A stretch of 15,837 nt of DNA. It comes from QHBQ01 sp038230695. GTDB lineage: Bacteria > Chloroflexota > Chloroflexia > QHBQ01. Position numbers and translations under genes: made by a program. The stretch is taken from positions 1 to 15,837 of the forward strand of contig JBBRMT010000095.1 in the NCBI GenBank assembly GCA_038230695.1. Direction: 5' to 3'. The notes beneath the pieces are model-generated. The model was not told the origin of the DNA. It did not search any database and saw only the letters and a program-made list of their open reading frames with translations. Positions 6,686-13,669 of this stretch are shown piece after piece; positions within the stretch are counted from its first letter, which is position 1; each line of letters opens with the position of its first letter.

Positions 6686-6712
6686 CGCAGATTAGATATG
6701 CCTTAATCTGCG
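6686..6712. repeat. Perfect 9-bp inverted repeat
   Basis: CGCAGATTA (6686-6694) and TAATCTGCG (6704-6712) are exact reverse complements around a nine-base spacer. A TATAAT lies seven bases to the left. No T-tract follows on either side, so a DNA-binding site is as likely as an RNA hairpin. Confidence 0.6.
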
Positions 6713-6948
6713 GTTAGAGGTAGGTTAGAGTACGGGATGGGGTAGCCGCGAGGGCGTGCGGCAGCGGAAGACACTGCAGAGTGCAGAGGAATGTTGGGCG
6801 AGGGGTGTGGGCAGCGGGGGCGCGGGGAAGAGCTGGGATAGCGACGGCAGCAGGGATCAGGGGGATAGGGCAGCCGGGATATGGGCAGGGACAGGAGTAA
6901 CCAGAGCCAGAGGGATACGAGGGCAGCAGGCGTAGGCGCTTGCCTAAT

Positions 6949-7012
6949 AGTATGCTAGCCTGCTCGCCGAGGGGAACCTGAGGACGTAATGCGCGGGCGG
7001 CGCTGAAAGTGT
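6949..7012 (+). repeat. 66-bp repeat family, one copy
   Basis: AGTATGCTAGCCTGCTCGCC is followed by GAGGGGAACCTGAGGACG and ATGCGCGGGCGGCGCTGAAA, which is the full unit with small changes. The preceding bases (GGCGCTTGCCTAAT) look like the tail of another unit. Confidence 0.65.
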
Positions 7013-7163
7013 CATATAACCGGCTGCTGGCCAGCAAGGGAGAGCGGCATAGCGGAGGTGAGGGCGGTCTGTGGGCAGCAATTCAAGGCGGTGATGCCAG
7101 CAGTGCATCTCCCCACCGCTTTCCCTGTCACGGAGTTGGGATAGCCCTATAGTATTTGGCGGC

Positions 7164-8276
7164 TCATGCTACAGCACTCTCTGACTTTGCAGTTTCAGGT
7201 TGCCAAGTGAGTTTTCGTTTCAGGTCATTATAATACCTGTACTGTAGAAGACCCTCATGCTGCAACCTGCCTACAATAATCCCTGGCGCAATTCCCATCT
7301 TTCGTGCGAAGATCTCAATACCTGCTTTACTGCTGTAGCCTTGCGCTTGAACAAACGAGGACCATACGGCTTGGCGGATCAACACGTTCGCAGCAAATTG
7401 ATCCGCCTCCGCCTCTACCTGTTTGTCTGAATTCCCCTTATCCCCCTCCAAAAACAGATTCTGTCCACGGTGCAGGAGGATGTGTCCGGCCTCGTGAAAA
7501 AATGTGTACCACAAGTTATCCTCTGTCATGTAGCGATAGCTGAGTTGGATGAGGACTTTGTGAGAGGTGAGCCAGCGCGTTGCACCACAAACGCCTGTCT
7601 GTGGCAATTCTTTCACGAATACCACTGCTACGCCAACAGCAGCACAGCTCCGAACGAGTTCAGAGCGAGACTCCTCAAATGGCGTAGTAGTAAGCTCACG
7701 TATGTGAGACAGAGCTTTTTGAAATGCCCCAGCGTTATAAGGTACACAAGAGATTTGCTGCGCTTGGATTTCACCCTGGCGCAGCCAGGCGGCCACTGCC
7801 GCCTGATTCGCCGCGCCAGCATTCGGTCTCCGGAATGCTGCTATAGGCTCATCATAGCGCAAGTGCCACAGTTCTACTGAAGCGACACTGAAGAACTGCA
7901 GCATCAATCGCATCTGCTCAATTTTATCTTCGGCCTCCGCCACCCAACCGCGCTTTATCATTGCACGGAGGGGAAAGTTCTTCAACCACGTGTGACCTTT
8001 CTGTAGCTGCTGGCTCTCTTGGTTGCGTGCCAGTGAATCACGATATTGGCTTTCCAGGTTGTTCCACAGGCTTGCAGGTATACCAAGCACTCGCTCCAAC
8101 TGAAGCGCAGTGTCAGACTTAATCGCGGTTTTACCTTGAATGATCTCATTGATCGTCTTCAAGGGCCGCCCCATCCGACGAGCCAGATCAGCTTGTGTCA
8201 TCTCCCTTACTTGCAGCTCCTCCTCCAATATCTCGCCTGGAGAAGATACATTCGTTGGGATGTATTCATTTAGCAT
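7164..8276 (-). CDS. higA: HigA-type XRE antitoxin with ImmA/IrrE metallopeptidase domain
   Basis: 370 residues. Residues about 10-70 form a HigA-like XRE helix-turn-helix (SPGEILEEELQVREMTQADL, then LARRMGRPLKTINEIIQG). A helical linker leads to an ImmA/IrrE (peptidase M78-like) domain. That domain carries the zinc-binding HEAGH at 261-265 and an EAEADQFAANVL segment around 288-299 that should supply the third ligand. Such proteins repress their operon and neutralise the partner toxin; the protease domain may cleave a regulator on signal, which is inference here. The ATG at 8274-8276 lies inside the last 11 bases of the toxin gene. A GGAGGTGA site about nine to twelve bases upstream supports this start. 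All key metal ligands appear intact. Ordinary HigA proteins are near 100 residues, so this is the long fused type. Confidence 0.85.
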   Translation of the reverse strand: MLNEYIPTNVSSPGEILEEELQVREMTQADLARRMGRPLKTINEIIQGKTAIKSDTALQLERVLGIPASLWNNLESQYRDSLARNQESQQLQKGHTWLKNFPLRAMIKRGWVAEAEDKIEQMRLMLQFFSVASVELWHLRYDEPIAAFRRPNAGAANQAAVAAWLRQGEIQAQQISCVPYNAGAFQKALSHIRELTTTPFEESRSELVRSCAAVGVAVVFVKELPQTGVCGATRWLTSHKVLIQLSYRYMTEDNLWYTFFHEAGHILLHRGQNLFLEGDKGNSDKQVEAEADQFAANVLIRQAVWSSFVQAQGYSSKAGIEIFARKMGIAPGIIVGRLQHEGLLQYRYYNDLKRKLTWQPETAKSESAVA

Positions 8277-8610
8277 AATGATTCGTCACCTCCAGGATCC
8301 TAATGGATCGTATAATCTTCCAGTCAAGATCCCCGCCCTTTGATTGAGGTGATGGTGGGTCATCTGCCACTTCAAATATCAAACGATATCCTTGGTGGAG
8401 CCTAACTGAAAGTTGCCCAGCACGGTCGCCCGTCAGCTCTTCACAGTTAGCAGCTCTCACATTATGGATTTCATCCAGCGAACCAGCCCCACGAAGCAGA
8501 GTCAGCCTTCGTTTCATCAACTCGGCTGCCTCATTTCCATACTTGCGGCTATACGCTTTTTGGTCTCCGCAAAGGTCTTCTAGCATCTGCGAATTAAAGA
8601 TGATGTTCAA
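8266..8610 (-). CDS. higB: HigB-type toxin (RelE/ParE superfamily)
   Basis: The 114-residue protein has the plasmid-maintenance killer pattern: an N-terminal strand, a helix rich in Lys/Arg (KYGNEAAELMKRRLTLLRGA), the middle LTGDRAGQLSVRL and then the core strand GYRLIFEV. HigB toxins are ribosome-dependent mRNA endonucleases. It is the first gene of the pair and overlaps the antitoxin gene by 11 bases (ATGCTAAATGA). The start is a TTG at 8608-8610, with an AAGGG about ten bases upstream. The C-terminal part (DDPPSPQSKGGDLDW) is a loop before the last strand. The family call is firm; cleavage specificity is unknown. Confidence 0.85.
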   Translation of the reverse strand: MNIIFNSQMLEDLCGDQKAYSRKYGNEAAELMKRRLTLLRGAGSLDEIHNVRAANCEELTGDRAGQLSVRLHQGYRLIFEVADDPPSPQSKGGDLDWKIIRSIRILEVTNHYAK

Positions 8611-8626
8611 ACTACAATCGCCCTTG

Positions 8627-8680
8627 GTGTATTAACCTTTTGGGTTAATGCATTATACACTAATTGGCCGCCAATAGCAA
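8627..8680 (-). promoter_or_regulatory. higBA promoter and palindromic operator
   Basis: On the minus strand, TTGCTA (8675-8680) and TATAAT (8652-8657) are 17 bases apart. Just downstream lies a perfect palindrome, ATTAACC (8631-8637) and GGTTAAT (8643-8649), nested in a wider one, GTGTAT (8627-8632) and ATACAC (8655-8660). The palindromes cover the -10 box and start site, where the HigA helix-turn-helix would repress the operon. Confidence 0.65.
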
Positions 8681-8681
8681 T

Positions 8682-8786
8682 AATGTTTGTACAAGATTTG
8701 CGAAACATTTGCTCATGGTATAGAAGGTTTATTCCAAACATTTGTTTATAGTATGGGACGAGCTAAGGCTAGCCGATAAATGTTTG
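8682..8786. repeat. Cluster of AAACATT motifs upstream of higBA
   Basis: The 7-mer AAACATT occurs at 8703-8709 and 8736-8742. Its reverse complement AATGTTT occurs at 8682-8688 and 8779-8785. Three of the four extend to CAAACATT on one strand or the other. The region is much more AT-rich than its surroundings. It could hold sites for a regulator or be leftover phage or plasmid control DNA. Confidence 0.5.
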
Positions 8787-8913
8787 AGCATTTGCCTTAC
8801 CTTTCTTTACGCGCCCTTATCCACCAGCAGGGCGCATCATTTTGTCCGAGTACGGAAATTGTTTAGCAAATTGGTGTAACCCTCTCGACAGCAACACCAA
8901 TCTGTCACGTCTC

Positions 8914-9010
8914 GCGCATCGCCTACTGGCCGCTACCTAGCTTGCCCTCCGCGCTGGGGATAATCCACATGGTGAGCAACTGGCCACGATGTTTGGCACT
9001 GACTTAGGTA
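8914..9010 (+). pseudogene. C-terminal scrap of a tyrosine recombinase
   Basis: Allowing one inserted base after the first codons, the sequence reads TGRYLA, then LRAGDNPHGEQLATMFGTDL. It matches the nucleophile-tyrosine region and tail of copy B (TTGRYLAALASAENPHADAI) and the scrap at 12512. Everything upstream of the tyrosine region is gone. The homology to the 12512 scrap continues for some tens of bases past the tail toward the repeat at 9089. Confidence 0.65.
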
Positions 9011-9088
9011 TGCTGTGCAGCTTATCACCTGCTGGCCGTGTGGCTACTCTGGGGCGAGGATGCACGGGTCAGTGTCAATGCCAGGGGT

Positions 9089-9176
9089 AGTATGCTGGCC
9101 TGCTAGCTGAGGGGGATTGCAGGGCGTGAGGCGCGGGCGGAGGCGCTGAAAGTCTCGTATGCTGGCCTGCTGGGTT
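9089..9176 (+). repeat. 66-bp repeat family, full unit plus partial unit abutting recombinase B
   Basis: The first unit starts AGTATGCTGGCCTGCTAGCT at 9089 and the second starts at 9156, 67 bases later. The second stops after CGTATGCTGGCCTGCTGGG and passes directly into recombinase coding sequence, as at copies A and C. Bases 9053-9088 (GATGCACGGGTCAGTG and on) look like the tail of an earlier unit. Confidence 0.75.
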
Positions 9177-9794
9177 GATTGAGCGCAGACCGGTGCAGGC
9201 GTATGCCACTGCCGCGCCGCTCTCAGCCAGCGCCATCAAGCGCAGGCTGGTAGAGATTGACCGCTCTACCATCGCTGGGGCGCGTGACTATGCCATCATC
9301 GCCGTTGCCCTGGCCAACGGGCGGCGGCGAAGTTGCCCTGGCGCTGCTCGACTGGCAGGGCGGCGACGCTTCAGGACAACGGGCGGGTGCAGCTAACCTG
9401 GCGGCGGATGAAGGGCGGCAAGGTGGGGCGGGACCTGCTCACCCTATCGGTCAGCGCGGCGCTGATGACCTACCTACACCAGATGCACGGCGCGGCGACC
9501 CCGACCCTGGACGCTGACACGCCGGTGTGGGCTAGCCTGGCAAGCAACTACCCTGGCGGGCGGCTAACCAAGCAGGCGATCGCCAACATCTGCCGCGACC
9601 GGCTCGGTGTCTCGAAAGTTCACAGCCTGCGGCACACCTTCGCTCGTGCAATGGAGCAGGCCGGGGCGAAGGTCAGCGACGTGCAAGCAAGGCTCGGCCA
9701 CGCCAGCCTGGCCACCACCGGCAGATACCTGGCCGCACTTGCCAGTGCCGAGAACCCGCACGCTGATGCCATTGGAGATATGTTTGGTATCTAG
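9175..9794 (+). pseudogene. Tyrosine recombinase, copy B (N-truncated, two frameshifts, catalytic C-terminus kept)
   Basis: The reading passes through three frames: RDYAIIAVALANGRRR (9175 to about 9315), GGGEVALALLDWQ (to about 9355), then LQDNGRVQLTWRRMKGGKVG to the stop at 9794. All catalytic positions of a tyrosine recombinase can be seen: the Arg of GRRR, the beta-hairpin Lys of MKGGK, HSLRH (9621-9635), the His of LGHAS (9699-9701) and the Tyr of GRYLAAL (9726-9728). The core-binding N-terminal domain is absent and repeat DNA takes its place. The first frameshift is shared with copies A and C and the second with C only. The three-frame structure argues against function. The 3' ORF alone (from about 9333) would lack the first Arg. 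Confidence 0.8.
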
Positions 9795-9849
9795 GTCGCC
9801 GTACGCTCGTGGGATAACCTGCATGGGAAGCTGCTTGCCTCATAAGCGC

Positions 9850-9921
9850 GATGGATCCAACAGATCGTTTCGTGCCAACGCCTGGGGTAGTATGCTGACC
9901 TGCTCGCCGATGGGATTGCAG
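9850..9921 (+). repeat. Repeat copy within a 61-bp block duplicated at 12691
   Basis: Bases 9850-9910 are identical to 12691-12751 over all 61 positions, starting GATGGATCCAACAGATCG. The second half is the head of a 66-bp repeat unit (AGTATGCTGACCTGCTCGCC from 9889). The unit is cut after GGGATTGCAG and runs directly into the truncated Replic_Relax remnant. Confidence 0.8.
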
Positions 9922-10170
9922 AATGTGCTGGGCGATGCGGGGCGCTGGTGGGTACGCTGGAAGCTGGGACGTAAGGCCGAGCCAGAGTCGGTGGTCGAGA
10001 TGTATGAGCGGCGCTATTCACGGCTGGCCCACGATACATACGCCGGTGATGTGATGGCTGGGCTGCTGCTCGATGTCCGCGACCTTGACAGCGAACTGAA
10101 TTGGCGCGGCGGTGGGAACAGTCCCGATCGGGGCAACCGCTACGGCGCAAGGTAGGATGCTTACGGGCGA
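9922..10170 (+). pseudogene. Replic_Relax protein, front part, ended by an in-frame amber codon
   Basis: After the repeat the frame reads NVLGDAGRWWVRWKLGRKAE and later AHDTYAGDVMAGLLLDVRDL and LNWRGGGNS. This is the pattern of plasmid replication-relaxation proteins ('LtxxGrxxv', then the conserved N-D/E segment and 'W..G'). The N-terminal winged helix is lost, replaced by the repeat. TAG at 10153-10155 interrupts the frame, which then continues without a shift as DAYGRVTFNSLSYSFVLEMD. Relatives have 'PDAYG' here, so the amber codon probably replaces the proline or a nearby codon. Sequencing error or true decay cannot be told apart from the sequence alone. Confidence 0.65.
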
Positions 10171-12198
10171 GTGACGTTCAATAGCCTGAGCTACAGCTTC
10201 GTGCTGGAGATGGATTGCGGCAGCGAAGAGAACCCGAAGTTCGGCGAGAAGGTGGACAAGTACCGGCGCTATATGGCGCAAAGCACATGGCAGCAGGCGC
10301 TCGGCTGCGGCGAGGTGCTACCCATCCTTACCGTGACGACAGGCGGCGAGACAAGGCTGGCGAATATGCGAGCGGCAGTGCGGGGCTGGCTGGAATACAC
10401 TGGCGCGGCGGATCAGCTGTGGTGGTTTACCAACACGTCCCGCCTCGCCGCCCATCAATCCGCTACCGGCATCAGCAACCCGCTGGCCGCGCTGGTGTGG
10501 GACCAGGCCGACGGCCATATCCTGTGTCAACCCGTGCTACCTGATCAGGCGATGCTGGCGCTGGCGCTAGATGCTGCACAACAGGCAATTCATGACTATG
10601 ACCGCGCCAGTGGCGCGGAGCAACAAGCTATGCTGGCGAAGATGGAGCGACTGCAAAGGACAATTGCCACCCCGGCTACCTTCAACCAGTTCCTCGCCGA
10701 CCATAACTCCTTGCAGCAGCTGAACCTACTGGTGATTGACCAGTTCGAAGAGACCTTCACCCAGGCACAACCTTCCCAACGCGATACCTTTCTTGCCATC
10801 CTCGAAAACCTCGCCCCGTTCGCCACCCTCCGCACCCATCTGATTGCCACGATGCGAATAGACTACCTACCCACTCTATTCATCAACAAACCGTTGTATG
10901 ACATTGCCAAGCAGGGGATAGATCTGCGGGCGATGACAACAGGTGAACTGAAGGCAGCGATAGAGCGCCCGGTGCAGCAACTCTACCCCAGCAAACGCTT
11001 CGAGCCAGCACTAGTCGAACGGCTCAACCAGGATGCAGCAGCGGATGCCACCTATCTGCCGTTGCTGCAAGTTACCCTCGAGCAGCTGTGGAAGGATGGC
11101 AGCTTGAAGCTGGCCGCCTATCGTGATCTGACATCCTCGCTCCGCGAACAGGTCGAGGATGTCTACAACTATGAGGATTACAGTACGACTAGGTGCCAGC
11201 CACGTAGTGAGGCGGATAAAGCAACCATCATGCAGATTATCCTCGACCTCGCGCAGGTCTCGCCTGACCGTAGCTTCGCCGATGTGCGTCGCCCAAGGGA
11301 GCGGCGCGAGCTGGCAAAGGATTCAGCGGATCGCCAGCAGCTAATTGATGACCTGCTCACCGCTCGGCTGCTCAGTGTGGGGGCCGGGGCGAGTAGCGGC
11401 GACGTAGTAATAGACATCATCCACGAGAGTCTGATTAGAAACTGGGAGCGGCTGCAAGAAGCGATCAAAGCGCAGCGCCAGCAATTGGAGCAGCGTGAGC
11501 GCTTCGAGCGAGCGCTGGCTGATTGGCTGGAGAACAACCGGAGTGATGATTACCTGCTGAGTGGCATCCGGCTGGCAGAGGCGAACGCACTGGCGGCGGC
11601 CAGGGACGTATCTATGCAGTCGGCTCCGGCCAGCGAATTGCTTGGCCGAAGTATCGCTAATCAAGAGGCAACCCAGCAGCGCCAATTGCGCCGCACCCGC
11701 TTTGTCGTCTTTATACTTGCTATCCTCCTGCTGCTATCGAGTGGTGGGGTGGTGCTATCCTTCTTCCTCACCGACTCGCTGGACCACCGCGCTAGTGTAG
11801 CTAAGTCACACTGGCTGGCCTACGCGGCTGAAACACAAGTTCAAGTCGAAACGGAAGAAGCTCTGCTGCTTGCCTATGAGGCATCCAGTCGCTCCGATGG
11901 CAGTACAACTGAAAAGGCTTTGACCGATGCGATAGCTCGGGCGGTTACCTCGGACAGATTCAGGCAGCCGCTAGCACGGCTGGGAGTAGCCTTGCGTGTC
12001 TCCGGCGATGGCAAAATATTCATTGCACCTCAAAACAGCCCTGCACAACAGCATCCGGCCAGCCCTAGTGAGCTAATGAGCATAGATGCGTGTCTGGTAA
12101 GTCGCAACCTGAGCGCCGATGCGATGACGCAGTTTGAACTTTCTTACCGGGCCTTCGACCTTGCAAACCGCCAGTGTCCGCCTAGCTTCAACTGGTAG
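10171..12198 (+). CDS. Chimera: Replic_Relax C-terminal half joined to nSTAND1 ATPase lacking its P-loop
   Basis: Open for 675 codons from a GTG at 10171, which has no Shine-Dalgarno site; the frame really continues from upstream across the amber codon. Residues about 1-120 match the C-terminal part of Replic_Relax proteins (YSFVLEMDCGSEENP, then LPILTVTTGGETRLANMR). From about 130 the protein becomes an nSTAND1 module: Walker-B-like LLVIDQFEETF (about 186-196), TMRIDYLP (about 227), LKAAIERPV, LPLLQVTLEQLW and HESLIRNWERL (about 417). A transmembrane helix follows (about 511-534). The Walker A loop that normally precedes is absent. The WD40 repeats usual after the helix are missing, while the tail that follows them in relatives (CLVSRNLSADAMTQF to the end) remains. 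Two deletions plus a fusion suggest a decayed STAND signalling or defence gene, though the open frame could make a membrane-bound, ATP-independent protein. Confidence 0.7.
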   Translation: MTFNSLSYSFVLEMDCGSEENPKFGEKVDKYRRYMAQSTWQQALGCGEVLPILTVTTGGETRLANMRAAVRGWLEYTGAADQLWWFTNTSRLAAHQSATGISNPLAALVWDQADGHILCQPVLPDQAMLALALDAAQQAIHDYDRASGAEQQAMLAKMERLQRTIATPATFNQFLADHNSLQQLNLLVIDQFEETFTQAQPSQRDTFLAILENLAPFATLRTHLIATMRIDYLPTLFINKPLYDIAKQGIDLRAMTTGELKAAIERPVQQLYPSKRFEPALVERLNQDAAADATYLPLLQVTLEQLWKDGSLKLAAYRDLTSSLREQVEDVYNYEDYSTTRCQPRSEADKATIMQIILDLAQVSPDRSFADVRRPRERRELAKDSADRQQLIDDLLTARLLSVGAGASSGDVVIDIIHESLIRNWERLQEAIKAQRQQLEQRERFERALADWLENNRSDDYLLSGIRLAEANALAAARDVSMQSAPASELLGRSIANQEATQQRQLRRTRFVVFILAILLLLSSGGVVLSFFLTDSLDHRASVAKSHWLAYAAETQVQVETEEALLLAYEASSRSDGSTTEKALTDAIARAVTSDRFRQPLARLGVALRVSGDGKIFIAPQNSPAQQHPASPSELMSIDACLVSRNLSADAMTQFELSYRAFDLANRQCPPSFNW

Positions 12199-12222
12199 CA
12201 GCGTCAGCCTGCAGAGGAGTGG

Positions 12223-12510
12223 CTAAAAGATAAGAGTTAGAGCATCTTTCAGCCTGGGGTTTGCCAATATCGCCCGCTGGCGGCGATTATGGTGCCACAC
12301 AAACAGCCGCGACTTTACGCCACAGCGCCGTCAGCTTACGACTGAAGCAGCGACTTTTGCGCCTCCGCCGCCCTAGGTAGGTGCGTAGATTGGCGTTCAT
12401 GCACTCCACCGTATAAATCGCCAAGCCGTCGCTGCAATAGTGCGTGGCGGGCGGGAGTTGGTCAGCGACCGCTTGCATCGCATCGGGGGTGCGACTAGAC
12501 ATCACCACAG
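12223..12510 (-). pseudogene. IS1-family transposase remnant
   Basis: The minus strand reads RTPDAMQAVADQLPPATHYC, then SDGLAIY, then directly TVECMNANLRTYLGRRRRKS and CFSRKLTALW. After a frame change it reads LFVWHHNRRQRAILANPRLK to a stop near 12223. This is the C-terminal half of an IS1-family transposase. About 25 residues between 'SDG-x-x-x-Y' and 'TVE-x-x-N-A-x-L-R' are deleted. The N-terminal zinc-finger half is gone, and the frame is broken near 12290. Its left part abuts the Tyr region of a recombinase remnant at about 12510. Confidence 0.75.
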
Positions 12511-12511
12511 C

Positions 12512-12613
12512 GCCTCGCTCCAGACTACTGGCCGTTACCTGGCCGCCCTCCGCGCTGGCGACAATCCGCACTGTGAACAGATGGCCGCGATGTTCGGCAC
12601 TGACTTAGGGCTG
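12512..12613 (+). pseudogene. Tyrosine recombinase tail next to the IS1 remnant
   Basis: The frame reads ASLQTTGRYLAALRAGDNPH, then CEQMAAMFGTDLG. This is the nucleophile-tyrosine segment and C-terminus of the same recombinase family as copies A-C. The body of the gene is missing, probably removed when IS1 inserted or later deleted. Similarity to the scrap at 8914 extends past this tail. Confidence 0.7.
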
Positions 12614-12690
12614 AGGGGATATGCTGCGCGTCTCATCGCCTGTTCGCCCTGTGACGACGCCTTCGTTTGTAGCGCGGGCGGGGGAGACGG

Positions 12691-12815
12691 GATGGATCCA
12701 ACAGATCGTTTCGTGCCAACGCCTGGGGTAGTATGCTGACCTGCTCGCCGAGAGGAATGCAGGGCGTGATGCGCGGGCGGGGCGCTTCCAGGTTCGCATG
12801 CTTGCCTGCTTGCAC
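12691..12815 (+). repeat. Duplicated block, full 66-bp unit and partial unit abutting recombinase C
   Basis: The block 12691-12751 is the exact partner of 9850-9910. The unit starting at 12730 (AGTATGCTGACCTGCTCGCC) is followed 65 bases later by a partial unit at 12795 (CGCATGCTTGCCTGCTTGC) that leads into recombinase copy C. Order and junction resemble those at 853 and 9089. Confidence 0.75.
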
Positions 12816-12823
12816 ATCGTGGA

Positions 12824-13216
12824 GAGTTGGACGAGCGGAGGCTGGTACAAGCCTCCGCCAAAGCCTGGCCGCTGTCGGCCAGCGCCATCAAGCGCAAGCT
12901 GACCGAGATTGACCGCTCGTCGGTAGGCGGGGCGAGAGACTATGCCATCATCGCGGTTGCCCTGGCGACCGGGCGGCGGCGAAGTTGCCCTGGCCCTGCT
13001 CGACTGGCGGGGCGGCTGCGCTGCAGGATGATGGGCTGGTACAGCTGACCTGGCGGCGGATGAAGGGTGGCAATCTGGGGCGGGACCTGCTCACCCTATC
13101 GGTCAGCACGGCGCTGATGAGCTATCTCCACCAGATGCACGGCGCGGCGACCCCGACCCTGGACGATGCCACGCCGCGTGGGCTAGCCTGGAAAGCAACT
13201 ACCCTGGCGCACGTCC
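12824..13216 (+). pseudogene. Tyrosine recombinase remnant, copy C (three frameshifts, C-terminus lost)
   Basis: The reading DERRLVQASAKAWPLSASAI leads to RDYAIIAVALATGRRR, then (one frame over) GGEVALALLDWRGG, then (one frame over again) LQDDGLVQLTWRRMKGGNLG and TLSVSTALMSYLHQMHG. A one-base deletion near 13173 shifts it once more; the match to copy B then ends at about 13216. The beta-hairpin Lys is present but the HxxR, His and Tyr part is absent. The first two shifts are at the same sites as in copy B, so the two are sister copies. Confidence 0.75.
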
Positions 13217-13237
13217 ATCAGCGCGGTTATGTGGCAG

Positions 13238-13669
13238 CTAGGCGGTGGCAAGCGCCAGGTCAGCGACTACTCTGAAACCCAGGGCGGCGGCTACCTCGCG
13301 CAGCTGGTCGAGGTCGGCTTCAGCGTACTCGAAATCTTCCATCCTGAATACCTGCGCTTCGGTCAAATCCAGGCGGCGACCAAGCTCGGCCTCACTGATA
13401 CCGGCGGCGATGCGAGCCTTGATTAGCAGGCGCGGCAACTCGGCCAGGTCTTCGAGGTGGAAGCTGATTGGCCCACCGGCGCGGAGCGCGTCATACTCGG
13501 CCAACTCCTGGCGGAAGCTGACTAGTTGGCTACGGTAAGCATCGCGGCGGGCTTTATGCAGCTTCGGCTGGGTTACCGCATCAGAGTCACCCTCAATGTA
13601 AGCTAGCGTCTCCTCAAACTGAGATATTCGTTCCAGCGTGATTTCGCGTTGGCGGTCGTTCTTAATCAT
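13238..13669 (-). CDS. XRE-family protein, probable antitoxin of the DUF6932 pair
   Basis: About 143 residues. An N-terminal helical half (ITLERISQFEETLAYIEGD and on) resembles the 'multiprotein-bridging / HTH antitoxin' layout. A C-terminal XRE helix-turn-helix follows at about 79-131 (LPRLLIKARIAAGISEAELG, then RRLDLTEAQVFRME). I choose the ATG at 13667-13669 because a GGAG lies eight bases upstream and it overlaps the previous stop codon as ATGA. A reading from 13675 adds two residues. It is the second gene of the operon. A DNA-binding partner encoded just after a nucleotidyltransferase-like protein suggests an antitoxin-repressor. The assignment rests on context and the HTH only. Confidence 0.75.
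   Translation of the reverse strand: MIKNDRQREITLERISQFEETLAYIEGDSDAVTQPKLHKARRDAYRSQLVSFRQELAEYDALRAGGPISFHLEDLAELPRLLIKARIAAGISEAELGRRLDLTEAQVFRMEDFEYAEADLDQLREVAAALGFRVVADLALATA

Larger units (their letters stand above)
6374..7163. other. Gene-free stretch between the small membrane gene and higA
   Basis: No protein gene is supported. The stretch contains a short hairpin (GCTGCT-GT-AGCAGC, about 6604-6617), an isolated TATAAT at 6674-6679 without a good -35, the inverted repeat at 6686-6712, one copy of the 66-bp repeat at 6949 and a 12-base palindrome TGCTGGCCAGCA near 7024-7035. Confidence 0.5.
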
